A DNA stretch of 50,546 bases from JAGHKQ01 sp041920565 (GTDB lineage Bacteria; Bacillota; Bacilli; Bacillales; Bacillaceae_G), in contig JBHGXS010000095.1 in the NCBI GenBank assembly GCA_041920565.1, positions 1 through 50,546 on the forward strand. The letters are read 5' to 3'. This document shows, in pieces, positions 23,814 to 31,105 of this stretch. The stretch's first letter is position 1; each line of letters opens with the position of its first letter. A program made the translations under genes and the position numbers. The notes beneath the pieces were generated by a model, which saw only the letters and a list, made by a program, of their open reading frames with translations, did no database searches and was not told the origin of the DNA.

Positions 23814-24194
23814 ATGAAAGCAAAATTAAATTACATTATTTTATATGTGGCCGATTTAGAACGTTCTTTAACGTTTTACCGCGATAAGTTAGGACTTCCG
23901 GTACGCGGCATTCATGGTACGTACATAGAATTTGATACAGGAAGCACAGTTCTGGCAATGCTGCCGCTTCAAGAGGCAAAAGAAATGACCGGTTTGAATG
24001 TACCGCAAGAAGCAAGGACTTCAAATACATTTGAGCTTGGGTTTGTTGTGGAAAATGTACAAGAGATGATTGAGGGCCTTCGTCAAAAAGGAGTGCCTGT
24101 ATTAGTCGAGCCAAAAACGAAGCCGTGGGGACAAGTCGTCGCGTACGTTGCAGACCCGGATGGTCATTACATTGAAATTTGTACAGCAATGTAA
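23814..24194 (+). CDS. VOC-family (glyoxalase-like) protein
   Basis: A 126-residue protein with the paired beta-alpha-beta-beta-beta units of the vicinal-oxygen-chelate fold: KLNYIILYVADLERSLTFYR, DKLGLPV, then FELGFVVENVQEMIEGLRQK, and the final VADPDGHYIEICTAM. The first metal position is Asn in place of the usual His, and the last Glu is present. Possible roles include glyoxalase, dioxygenase or drug-binding resistance protein. ATG 23814 follows GGGAGAG. The GNAT gene starts 15 bases downstream, so they form an operon. Confidence 0.85.
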   Translation: MKAKLNYIILYVADLERSLTFYRDKLGLPVRGIHGTYIEFDTGSTVLAMLPLQEAKEMTGLNVPQEARTSNTFELGFVVENVQEMIEGLRQKGVPVLVEPKTKPWGQVVAYVADPDGHYIEICTAM

Positions 24195-24209
24195 CAGGAG
24201 GAACACAGT

Positions 24210-24716
24210 ATGGTCATCATACGAGAAGCAGTGAAGGAAGATGCAGAGCAATTGTTAGCTCATTCTAAGCATATCATCGAAACAAGCCCGTTTATGGTAT
24301 CTTCGCCGGAAGAATTTTCGTTTTCGATAGAGCAGGAGGAGCGATGGATAGAGGAGCAAAGGAAAACAGGCGGCGCTGTGTTTGTGGCGGAAGAAAACGG
24401 AAAAGTTGTGGGTATGCTGAACTTTCGTGTAACTCCCCGCAAAAAGCTGCTTCATCACGGACTTACCGGCATCAGTATTCGTGAAGAATATTGCAATCAA
24501 GGGCTGGGAACAAAGCTGATGGAAACATTGATTGCTTGGGCAAAGGAGCAGCCTTCAATTGAAATGCTGTGCCTCGAAGTGCTGTCAACAAATGACTGGG
24601 CAATCCATGTCTACAAAAAGCTTGGCTTCCAAGAAGAGGGACGGCGCGTTGATCATATTAAACAGCTGGATGGCACATACGTTGATGATATACTGATGTA
24701 TTTGAAAGTGAAATGA
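24210..24716 (+). CDS. GNAT N-acetyltransferase
   Basis: A 168-residue acetyl-CoA-dependent enzyme. The sequence opens VIIREAVKEDAEQLL; the core strand and motif A are LTGISIREEYCNQGLGTKLM, with the NQGLGT phosphate loop; and motif B is LEVLSTNDWAIHVYKKLGFQ. It is close to the YkkB/PhnO-like group of small-molecule and antibiotic acetyltransferases, but the substrate is not predictable. ATG 24210 follows AGGAGGA. It is the second gene of the VOC-GNAT pair. Confidence 0.88.
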   Translation: MVIIREAVKEDAEQLLAHSKHIIETSPFMVSSPEEFSFSIEQEERWIEEQRKTGGAVFVAEENGKVVGMLNFRVTPRKKLLHHGLTGISIREEYCNQGLGTKLMETLIAWAKEQPSIEMLCLEVLSTNDWAIHVYKKLGFQEEGRRVDHIKQLDGTYVDDILMYLKVK

Positions 24717-24737
24717 AGATAAGTTATGAGTAAAGGG

Positions 24738-24762
24738 TAAAGATACGTCTTTATTCTTTTTT
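24738..24762 (+). terminator. Weak terminator
   Basis: TAAAGA-TACG-TCTTTA followed by TTCTTTTTT. Confidence 0.5.
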
Positions 24763-24850
24763 ATGTTTTATTTTAAAAAGGCTAAATATCTTTAATTAAG
24801 AAGGATTTAAAAAAAGAGAGAGAATTATATAAAAGGGGGGGAGCGATAGA

Positions 24851-25198
24851 GTTGTTTATACAATCGTATGCACGTTTGTCGTGCTGTTTTTATGTTCAGC
24901 GTGTGCTAAGCAAAGTGAACCGACGATACAAAAAGAAGATGTGGTAATGAAATTTGGATCTGTGGAAAACTTAGAAAGACTTGCGGCATTTTTTGAAAAT
25001 GTCCAAGATAATAAAGATGATTCCGTTCGTGTTGCATCATACACCGTTGAAGGAGACCCTATCTTCCAAGAAGCAATCTACAAAAACGGTAAAATTACTT
25101 ATCGTCTCGACACCAAGCTTGCTAAGGCCATTATTGAAACGGTCGAAAAGAAGGAGGTATACAAAAGTTTGCCTCCGGTACAAGGAGCACATGAATAA
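24851..25198 (+). CDS. DUF4362-like lipoprotein with a non-canonical or lost start codon
   Basis: The frame encodes a signal peptide VYTIVCTFVVLFLCSACAKQ with a lipobox ending in Cys, then DVVMKFGSVENLERLAAFFE, SVRVASYTVEGDPIFQEAIY and KITYRLDT, which fits the DUF4362 family of Bacillus lipoproteins. The ribosome site AAGGGGGGGAG lies 7 bases upstream of codon 24851, but that codon is GTT. The first standard start in frame is GTG 24881, which would delete most of the signal peptide. I place the start at 24851 and suspect a start-codon mutation (GTG to GTT) or rare GUU initiation. The function is unknown. Confidence 0.55.
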   Translation, partial: VVYTIVCTFVVLFLCSACAKQSEPTIQKEDVVMKFGSVENLERLAAFFENVQDNKDDSVRVASYTVEGDPIFQEAIYKNGKITYRLDTKLAKAIIETVEKKEVYKSLPPVQGAHE

Positions 25199-25220
25199 AA
25201 GACGTGTCGATGCACGTCTT
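25199..25220 (-). terminator. Terminator between convergent genes
   Basis: AAGACGTG pairs with CACGTCTT. The T-tract is on the leftward side and serves the MIP18-family gene. Confidence 0.75.
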
Positions 25221-25221
25221 A

Positions 25222-25521
25222 TCACTCAGGAACTCCCAATGCGATTTTAGCAAAACGGGACATGCGATCTTTGCTCCAAGGCGGATTCCAAACAATATTT
25301 ACATCTACGTTTTGCACTTCCGGTATTTTAGATAAAGCGTATTTTACATCTGTCACGATTTGCGGGGCCAGCGGACACCCCATTGAGGTCATCGTCATAG
25401 TTATGGTTATATTGTTTTCTTCATCAATATCTACATCATAAACAAGACCTAAATTGACAATATCAACTCCTAATTCAGGGTCGAGTACCTCTTCAAGCTG
25501 TTCATAAATTTTATCTTTCAT
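25222..25521 (-). CDS. MIP18/DUF59 family protein (YitW/SufT-like), Fe-S cluster maturation
   Basis: A 99-residue protein. EQLEEVLDPELGVDIVNLGL followed by VYDV, then MTMTSMGCPLAP and VNIVWNPPWSKDRMS, are the complete DUF59 signature including the reactive Cys in GCPLAP. These proteins help assemble or deliver iron-sulfur clusters. ATG 25521 follows AGGAGGG at 8 bases on the minus strand; longer readings are not supported. It appears to be a single-gene unit. Confidence 0.88.
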   Translation of the reverse strand: MKDKIYEQLEEVLDPELGVDIVNLGLVYDVDIDEENNITITMTMTSMGCPLAPQIVTDVKYALSKIPEVQNVDVNIVWNPPWSKDRMSRFAKIALGVPE

Positions 25522-25619
25522 GGAATATCCCTCCTGCTGTAAAGGAAAAATTTGAGAATTGTTCTCAAATATAGTATAAAGCAAAACATAGGAAGTGGGT
25601 GTGATTGTGCTCACAAAAA

Positions 25620-25858
25620 TTAGCCAAATAGTATATCCATAATTGTACCCAATTGCCCGCGGTTTGAGTTTAAAATGCGCGGATTGTATACTTCTACATA
25701 TCCGCAGCGGCTGCAGCTGACAAATAAGTAATGATCATGCTGGATATCAAGCAATTTGCTTAAACCTGTTCCAGTCATTGCCGCCTCTTTAATCGAACAG
25801 GAGCGATGCTCGCATTTTGCGCATTTAAACTTGGATTGAATTGTGCTTATTGTTTCAT
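25620..25858 (-). pseudogene. Zinc-ribbon protein, frameshifted just after the start
   Basis: The minus-strand frame encodes TISTIQSKFKCAKCEHRSCS, then MTGTGLSKLLDIQHDHYLFV, then SCSRCGYVEVYN and a C-terminal MDILFG. This is the small zinc-ribbon family with CxxC ... CxxCGY. The only start with a ribosome site (AAAAGGAGGA, ATG at 25858) is one base out of frame and stops after MKQ. Adding a single base after the ATG (MET ISTIQ) restores a 79-residue protein, so this is a one-base deletion or a sequencing error. The knuckle residues themselves are intact. Confidence 0.65.
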
Positions 25859-26047
25859 TCCTCCTTTTGCCGTATACACTTCGGAGAAATAAAGAGAAGT
25901 TCCTTGATTTTCAAAAGAAAAATGTTCCTTGCTTTCAGTACAGATCATCTTCTCTGACTAGTATGATGCATTCCTTGAAAAAATGAAATGAAATCTTTGG
26001 CTTTCTTCATATACTATAATGGAGCCGTTGTTAAAGGAGGTTAAAAA

Positions 26048-26818
26048 ATGTCAAACGGATGGGGAACATTGGATATTGTGCTTTCGCGAGAGAAATATAA
26101 GATGGACGTTGGGCAAACGGTGGATGTAGACATTACGATTTTTGTTCCTGATGCGTCACAAGTTGCGCTGGAAATACGGCTTCCGTACGGATTACAGTTT
26201 GCAGCTTCCTCCATCCCCCCTGCTGACATGAATGAAGCTCGCACGATCATAAAATGGAGGAAATGCGAGGTTATATCTTCTCCATTGACTGTTTCGCTTC
26301 AAATGGTGGAACGAATTCATGGTGCGATTCTTTTTATCGCTTCAGACCCGAATAACGAACAGCATATAAAAGAGAAATCATTGCTTATAGAAGCATCTCA
26401 AGAGCCATATATTATAACAAGCCTTTCATTACGTAATATTACAGCGGATTCTCAAGCTGCTGACCGATTGAGCTATAATCCGGGGGATGTAGTAGAGTGT
26501 ACCATACATGTAAAAAATACGGGAACGGATTCCGCCATGCTTCTGCATGTGAATCACATGATTCGTGATTATTTGTCCTATGTACCCAATTCGCTCCAAA
26601 CAGATAAGGGAATGGGCGAAGTATTGTTTCAGTTAATCCGGTGGCACATTCAGTCTTTAAAAAGCGGAGAGGAAGCCCGGCTGACGCTGCATTTAAAAAC
26701 AAAAAGGGATAATCCCAATCCGCTTACTCCTATACAAGCTACTTACACATATCAAACAGACAAACATGTCATGTATGGTCCGTATCAATCCAATTTAGCA
26801 GTTCTCGAAAAAAAATAA
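26048..26818 (+). CDS. DUF11-repeat-like protein
   Basis: A 256-residue, beta-rich soluble protein without a signal peptide. Residues about 120-250 contain YNPGDVVECTIHVKNTGTDS, then YVPNSLQTDKG and WHIQSLKSGEEARLTLHLK, matching the conserved repeat domain DUF11 (Ig-like folds common in Bacillus surface and spore proteins). Residues about 1-110 look like a second, more diverged copy (MDVGQTVDVDITIFVP). ATG 26048 follows AAGGAGGT at 7 bases. Lack of a signal peptide would fit a spore-associated protein made inside the mother cell; this is inference. Confidence 0.7.
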   Translation: MSNGWGTLDIVLSREKYKMDVGQTVDVDITIFVPDASQVALEIRLPYGLQFAASSIPPADMNEARTIIKWRKCEVISSPLTVSLQMVERIHGAILFIASDPNNEQHIKEKSLLIEASQEPYIITSLSLRNITADSQAADRLSYNPGDVVECTIHVKNTGTDSAMLLHVNHMIRDYLSYVPNSLQTDKGMGEVLFQLIRWHIQSLKSGEEARLTLHLKTKRDNPNPLTPIQATYTYQTDKHVMYGPYQSNLAVLEKK

Positions 26819-26847
26819 CAAACTGTTCATGCAGTTTGTCCCAAAGT

Positions 26848-26876
26848 GAGGCTTGTTGAGAAGCCTCTTTTTAATG
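26848..26876. terminator. Bidirectional terminator
   Basis: GAGGCTT pairs with AAGCCTC and is followed by TTTTTAA. It sits between convergent genes. An additional ACAAACTG/CAGTTTGT hairpin precedes it. Confidence 0.8.
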
Positions 26877-27095
26877 AAGTCCGTGCTTTTTCAAAATCTC
26901 TTTTTGCTCTTTTCCCTTTTTGGTGAGGTAGTTGTTTTTGAAGCCAAAATACAAAATAAACAAAAAGGAAGCAACGTTCGCGATTGCATCGATTTGTTCA
27001 TCATTGATGAACGAATAACCGAAGGCTTCAAACAGCAGCTTAAGAGCCACTAAAAAACCGGTTATGAAGCGAACTATATCGGCAAGATTGCTCAT
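26871..27095 (-). CDS. Phage-type holin-like small membrane protein
   Basis: A 74-residue protein: MSNLADIVRFITGFLVALKL, a polar turn NDEQIDAIAN, a second helix VASFLFILYFGFKNN, and a basic tail YLTKKGKEQKEILKKHGL. Two helices plus the KNN...K tail are typical of phiLC3/SPP1-type holins. No endolysin or phage genes are nearby, so it is an orphan, either domesticated or a prophage relic. ATG 27095 has AAGGAG at slightly long spacing. Confidence 0.7.
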   Translation of the reverse strand: MSNLADIVRFITGFLVALKLLFEAFGYSFINDEQIDAIANVASFLFILYFGFKNNYLTKKGKEQKEILKKHGLH

Positions 27096-27274
27096 TGTGC
27101 TTTCATACTCCTTTCCTATGCTTGTCCCTCCCTATATACATATGAATGAATCAAGAAAAAGACAACTTTTTTGAGGAAAATGGGCGAAAGCCGCAGCATA
27201 TTTTTGTTTTCTCCTTCTGATGTACAAGCATATTGTATAAACTTGCATAACATGAATAAGAAGGGGGAGGAGCG

Positions 27275-27825
27275 TTGAAGCATAAAGGAAAAATTGGCGG
27301 GTTGCTTGTTTTTAATACGATTGGTATTTTCGAATTAGCTGCACTGCATGACATATTAACAAATCTCGACTTGCAAACGATTTTGGTCGTAGGCGGAGTA
27401 TATTTGCTGCTTCATTTTTTGAAAAAATATCCGGTCTCGTTAACCGAGATGTAGGACGAATCAGCATTTACTTAATTTCGCTTCAAAATATACGGACCAT
27501 GAAACAGGCATTGACGGAAAAGCAGCTTACCCTTGTATACAAATCCGTTGAAACAGTCTTGATGATGACGACTCGAAAAAGTGACGTAGTCGCCAAGTGG
27601 GACGAGCATACATTTATCGTGGTCGCTGCAGACCGAGGTCATAAAGAATCAGCGTTAGTACACAGAATAAAAGAGAGCGTAGCATCGTTATCGGAATCCG
27701 GCGTCGTAAAAATTCAATTAATTGTCGGAGCCGCAACGTATCCGATAGAGGGAAACGACTTTGACACCTTAATTGAAATTGCCAGGGAACGATTATATAA
27801 AGCACAAAAGGAAGAAGAATCATAG
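27275..27825 (+). pseudogene. Membrane-anchored degenerate GGDEF protein, frameshifted at an A-run
   Basis: TTG 27275 follows GGAGGAG and reads KHKGKIGGLLVFNTIGIFEL, then TILVVGGVYLLLHFLKK (two membrane helices), then leaves frame and stops at 27452-27454. After re-reading one base at the A6 run (27422-27427) the frame continues ISGLVNRDVGRISIYLISLQ to the end at 27825. The second part is a GGDEF-like domain, but the active site is KWDEHTFIVV instead of GGDEF, and no RxxD site is visible, so cyclase activity is not expected. The restored length is about 183 residues. True pseudogene, programmed -1 shift and sequencing error all remain possible. Confidence 0.6.
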
Positions 27826-27934
27826 ATTACTAATGTTACAAATTCTTTAAAAATGTTACACAAAGTTCTTCAAAAAAAAATGAAATAGACATATAATGGT
27901 ATGTAGAATAAACGGTAAAATTAGTGTAACAACA

Positions 27935-27970
27935 AAAAAGGTGTAGAGAAGTGACTCTACACTTTTCGTT
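27935..27970 (+). terminator. Intrinsic terminator
   Basis: AAAAGGTGTAGAG pairs with CTCTACACTTTT. Confidence 0.85.
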
Positions 27971-27994
27971 TTGCGAGTTGAAAGGATGGTTTTA

Positions 27995-28534
27995 ATGAAA
28001 ATTGCAGTGCTTCATGGCAGTTCAAGAGAGAACGGAAATACAGAATATTTAACAAATGTAATGACGGAAGGGTTGCAGACCACAAATTTTTATCTGCGCA
28101 ACCTTGAGATTTTGCCTATCGATGATAAACGGCATGACAAGGAAGGCTTTCAGCCGCGCCATGATGAATATGAAATCATGATCAAACAAGTGCTGGAGCA
28201 TGATATTCTTGTGTTTGCCACACCGATTTATTGGTACGGAATGTCCGGTGTAATGAAGGATTTCGTGGATCGTTGGTCACAAAGTTTACGTGATCCGGAG
28301 CTTCGATTTAAAGAACGAATGGGCCAAAAACAAGCATACGTGGTTTTAGCAGGGGGAGACAAGCCTAAAATAAAAGGATTGCCGCTTATTGCGCAATTTC
28401 AATATATTTTTGATTTTGTAGGCATATCATTTGAAGGGTACGTCATTGGAGAAGGAAATCAACCGGGTGACGTGAAGAACGATGAACAAGCTATTGCTGC
28501 TGCAAAACAATTGAACCGCTTACTAAGAATGTAA
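27995..28534 (+). CDS. NAD(P)H-dependent FMN reductase (flavodoxin-like fold)
   Basis: A 179-residue flavoenzyme. The phosphate-binding loop is HGSSRENGNTEYL at the N-terminus and the second flavin motif is FATPIYWYGMSGVMKDFVDR, followed by VVLAGGDKP. The family transfers electrons from NAD(P)H through FMN to quinones, azo dyes or metals. I chose ATG 27995 with GAAAGGATGG upstream; ATG 27986 abuts the AAAGG and is less likely. It lies directly after the terminator of the GGDEF gene and is probably monocistronic. Confidence 0.83.
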   Translation: MKIAVLHGSSRENGNTEYLTNVMTEGLQTTNFYLRNLEILPIDDKRHDKEGFQPRHDEYEIMIKQVLEHDILVFATPIYWYGMSGVMKDFVDRWSQSLRDPELRFKERMGQKQAYVVLAGGDKPKIKGLPLIAQFQYIFDFVGISFEGYVIGEGNQPGDVKNDEQAIAAAKQLNRLLRM

Positions 28535-28611
28535 CTTTTTCGTAACGATTTGGCAGAGAGATATATTGCGATAGACAAGGCAATAAAGGGACGGAGAAAG
28601 GAATTGATAGA

Positions 28612-29439
28612 ATGACGAAAAAACGCTTTTGGCAACGGCGTTTCAAGCGTCCTGTTAGGAGGGCTATTTTACTCTTAACAGCAGCGGGAGTATGTATGTG
28701 CGGCTTGCTTTTTGTCCGCTCGCTCTTCTCATCGGCAAAAGCCATTTCGGATCAAGTGAATACTATTCATTTGGTGAGCGGACAAAAAATGATAAATGCA
28801 AGAAAAGAAATGCCGAAAGAATACAACGGACAAGTGCGAAAAGTTGCGTATTTGACTTTTGATGATGGACCGAGCCGGTATACCGAGCAGCTGCTGGATA
28901 TACTAAAAAGGTATGGGATTCAAGCGACGTTTTTTATGATCGGTTCGAACGTACCGGGACACGAGGAAAGTGTCAAGAGACTGGTAAAAGAAGGTCATTA
29001 TCCGGGGCTTCACAGCATGTCGCACTCCTACTCTAAGTTATATACAAACGGACAATTTGTAACAGAAATGATTCAAGCTCAAGAGGTTATTAAAGAGGTC
29101 ACCGGCATTACAGCTCATCTTACGCGTTGCCCGTATGGAAGTATGCCGGGGTTAAATCAAGGATTGCGAGATCAAATGGCAGCAGCCGGTTTAAAGGAAT
29201 GGGATTGGACCATAGACTCATTTGATTGGAAGCTGCCGGGACGCCCTGACGCCGTAGTCCAAAATGTAATTTCCCATACAAAGCAAAATACAGAAGTGAT
29301 TTTGTTCCATGAAAAAGAACAAACCATCCAAGCGCTGCCAACGATTATCGAGTCATTAAAGCAACAGGGATATGAATTTGAGGTGTACCATGAGAACGCC
29401 CATTTTCCGCTGAATTTCTGGCATGATAATCGCCTGTAA
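28612..29439 (+). CDS. Polysaccharide deacetylase (NodB domain), membrane-anchored
   Basis: A 275-residue protein. A basic N-terminus and one hydrophobic helix (AILLLTAAGVCMCGLLFV) anchor it outside the membrane. The NodB motifs are TFDDGPS (D84, D85), HSMSH (H134, H138, the zinc ligands) and the RCPYGS variant of RPPYG; WDWTIDSFDW and LFHEKEQT follow. The His in the last motif is present. Such enzymes remove acetyl groups from peptidoglycan or chitin-like sugars and alter lysozyme sensitivity. ATG 28612 follows AAAGGAATTG. The ykyA-like lipoprotein starts 15 bases downstream, suggesting a cell-envelope operon. Confidence 0.87.
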   Translation: MTKKRFWQRRFKRPVRRAILLLTAAGVCMCGLLFVRSLFSSAKAISDQVNTIHLVSGQKMINARKEMPKEYNGQVRKVAYLTFDDGPSRYTEQLLDILKRYGIQATFFMIGSNVPGHEESVKRLVKEGHYPGLHSMSHSYSKLYTNGQFVTEMIQAQEVIKEVTGITAHLTRCPYGSMPGLNQGLRDQMAAAGLKEWDWTIDSFDWKLPGRPDAVVQNVISHTKQNTEVILFHEKEQTIQALPTIIESLKQQGYEFEVYHENAHFPLNFWHDNRL

Positions 29440-29454
29440 AGGGAGGAGTTTCAT

Positions 29455-30111
29455 TTGAAGTATACAAAACTGGCAGCCGCTGTTTTCATCATCATCCTTT
29501 TAACCGGTTGCTTCGGTCCGAAACCAGAAGAAGAGTTATATATTGTGTTTGAAAATGCTGCAAAGCAAGAAGCCGGCCTTTATAAAGAAGCTTCCAATTT
29601 AGAAAAACTGGAACAAAAAAACCAAGAGCTGTATGCCAAAATGTTGCAGGACGGAAAGCAAAACAACGGAGCGGTGCAGCCAACGATTGATGAAGCTTTA
29701 AAAGAAATTGCCGAACGTGAATCAATCTTAAAAAAAGAAGAAACGATGTTGCAGGCTGCGCAAAAAAAAATGAAAGATGCAAAGCAGCATATTCATAAAA
29801 TAGAAGATACAAAGCTTCAAGAAAAAGCAAGAAAGATAGAAACATTATATAAAGACCGCTTTGCCGCTTTCAAAGAATTACATAAGGCGTATAAACAAGC
29901 GCTGCAATCCGAAAAAGAATTATATGAAATGCTGAAAGCAAAGACGCAAAAGCTGAAGGAAGTTAACGACAAAGTAACAGCAGTAAATAAGAATTATGCG
30001 AAAGTAAGCGAGCTGAATGCGAAGTTTAACGACTTAACAGGACGATATAATAAAGAAAAACTGAGCTTTTATAAGCAAGCTGGCTTTAAAATTAAAGAGA
30101 AGACATTGTAA
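29455..30111 (+). CDS. ykyA: YkyA-family cell-wall-binding lipoprotein
   Basis: A 218-residue lipoprotein. The signal peptide AAAVFIIILLTGC ends in a lipobox (LTGC). The mature part, FGPKPEEELYIVFENAAKQE onward, is almost entirely helical and Lys/Glu-rich, including a long coiled coil (about residues 75-190), and ends FYKQAGFKIKEKTL, as in B. subtilis YkyA. The start is TTG 29455 after GGGAGGAG. It forms an operon with the deacetylase. The family is thought to bind the cell wall, but its molecular role is unknown. Confidence 0.87.
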   Translation: MKYTKLAAAVFIIILLTGCFGPKPEEELYIVFENAAKQEAGLYKEASNLEKLEQKNQELYAKMLQDGKQNNGAVQPTIDEALKEIAERESILKKEETMLQAAQKKMKDAKQHIHKIEDTKLQEKARKIETLYKDRFAAFKELHKAYKQALQSEKELYEMLKAKTQKLKEVNDKVTAVNKNYAKVSELNAKFNDLTGRYNKEKLSFYKQAGFKIKEKTL

Positions 30112-30139
30112 AAACACTCAACTGCCGTTGAGTGTTTTT
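30110..30139. terminator. Bidirectional terminator
   Basis: AAAAACACTCAAC pairs with GTTGAGTGTTTTT and is shared with the convergent ykyB. Confidence 0.9.
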
Positions 30140-30140
30140 A

Positions 30141-30596
30141 CTATTTTTTACCGCTGAAATAGTTTTTTCCCAGCCATGGAAATTGCGGCTGCTTCATCTG
30201 TTGTTCCTGTGCGAATGCTTCCTTGCCTACATATTGCTGCAGCAGTTTTTTTGCTATGGAAAGGGACATGGTGGATTTTGGATTTCTATATGTTTGATTT
30301 AAATCACCAAGGTGAGGAAGAGTTTTGAAGTCGTCTTTTGAAGGCGGGATATGAAAATAATAATCACCTGCACGGACAAGAACATCGGACTGTTGCTGAC
30401 TGAATTTTGGATTTCTCGAAAAATGAAGCCCTTCCTTCTGCGCCTTTCCCTCTTGAATGAACTTTTCGAGCGCTTTCTTTTTGAGCCAATACAAATACTT
30501 AGGGTCAGGAGCTGCTTTTGCATGACGATTTACCACAAAAACCGCTTGCGATAGTTCTGAAATAGTGGGTTCTTTTCCTAGATAAGAACGCTCCAT
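30141..30596 (-). CDS. ykyB: YkyB-family protein
   Basis: A 151-residue soluble basic protein. SELSQAVFVVNRHAKAAPDP, KYLYWLKKKALEKFIQEGKA and HLGDLNQTYRNPKSTMSLSI are the diagnostic blocks of the Bacillus-specific YkyB family (about 154 residues in B. subtilis, located near the yku genes there too). The function is unknown. ATG 30596 follows GAAAGGGGGG on the minus strand. It is isolated between convergent ykyA and a 500-base spacer. Confidence 0.85.
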   Translation of the reverse strand: MERSYLGKEPTISELSQAVFVVNRHAKAAPDPKYLYWLKKKALEKFIQEGKAQKEGLHFSRNPKFSQQQSDVLVRAGDYYFHIPPSKDDFKTLPHLGDLNQTYRNPKSTMSLSIAKKLLQQYVGKEAFAQEQQMKQPQFPWLGKNYFSGKK

Positions 30597-30783
30597 TGTT
30601 TCCCCCCTTTCTATTCTCCACTATTATAATGGATTTTCTGCAATTTTCAATGACTCCCTCTTTTTTGATGAAAGAAATTTCCTTATAATGGATAATAAAG
30701 CTTTGAAAAAAAGGTGAAACGGACATTAAAACAACAATACGGCATTATCGATATAATGTTATGTGTCTCGTTATATATATAAA

Positions 30784-30998
30784 ATGAAGCAGCGGAATGT
30801 ACCGCGAACTAGAAAACATAAAGATAACAGTCAGACTGGAAACTATCTGTCACAAGCCGGCGTACTGTCCGGAAATTGATAGTTAAATGGAGCTTTTCTC
30901 CATGGCTTATCGCATTTCAGCCGATGAAGAAAAAGTAAAAATATCGTACTTTCCTCCCGTGCTTCATGGTACATGAAGTACTGCATCGCATGTTTTTT
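30784..30998 (+). other. Multi-hairpin intergenic region, possible small RNA
   Basis: Four hairpins follow one another: GCGG/CCGC (30792-30805); AACTATC/GATAGTT (30841-30884) enclosing CCGG/CCGG; ATGGAG/CTCCAT (30887-30903); and CTTCATG/CATGAAG (30962-30978), with a T6 tract at about 30992. A short frame begins at ATG 30784 but has no ribosome site. The region lies upstream of the promoter of the ABC operon, so it is not clearly its leader. No known riboswitch consensus is recognisable. The rest of the 30597-31105 spacer holds only the two promoters. Confidence 0.35.
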
Positions 30999-31044
30999 AA
31001 GAAATCAAGAGGATGCAAGCCGAGTTTTCTTTATTTTTTATAAG

Positions 31045-31081
31045 GTAAAATTTTACAAAATGTATGATATACTGATATTAT
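31045..31081 (+). promoter_or_regulatory. Probable promoter and palindrome of the ABC operon
   Basis: TTTACA (31052-31057) and TATTAT (31076-31081) are 18 bases apart. The 12-bp palindrome GTAAAATTTTAC (31045-31056) overlaps the -35 element and may be an operator. The start codon is 25 bases downstream. Confidence 0.5.
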
Positions 31082-31105
31082 GCTGTCTAGAAAGGGGAGG
31101 AAAGC

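Noticed and set aside
30881..30978. Short frame MELFSMAYRISADEEKVKIS as a gene
   Set aside because: No ribosome site, it starts inside a hairpin, and no family is recognisable.
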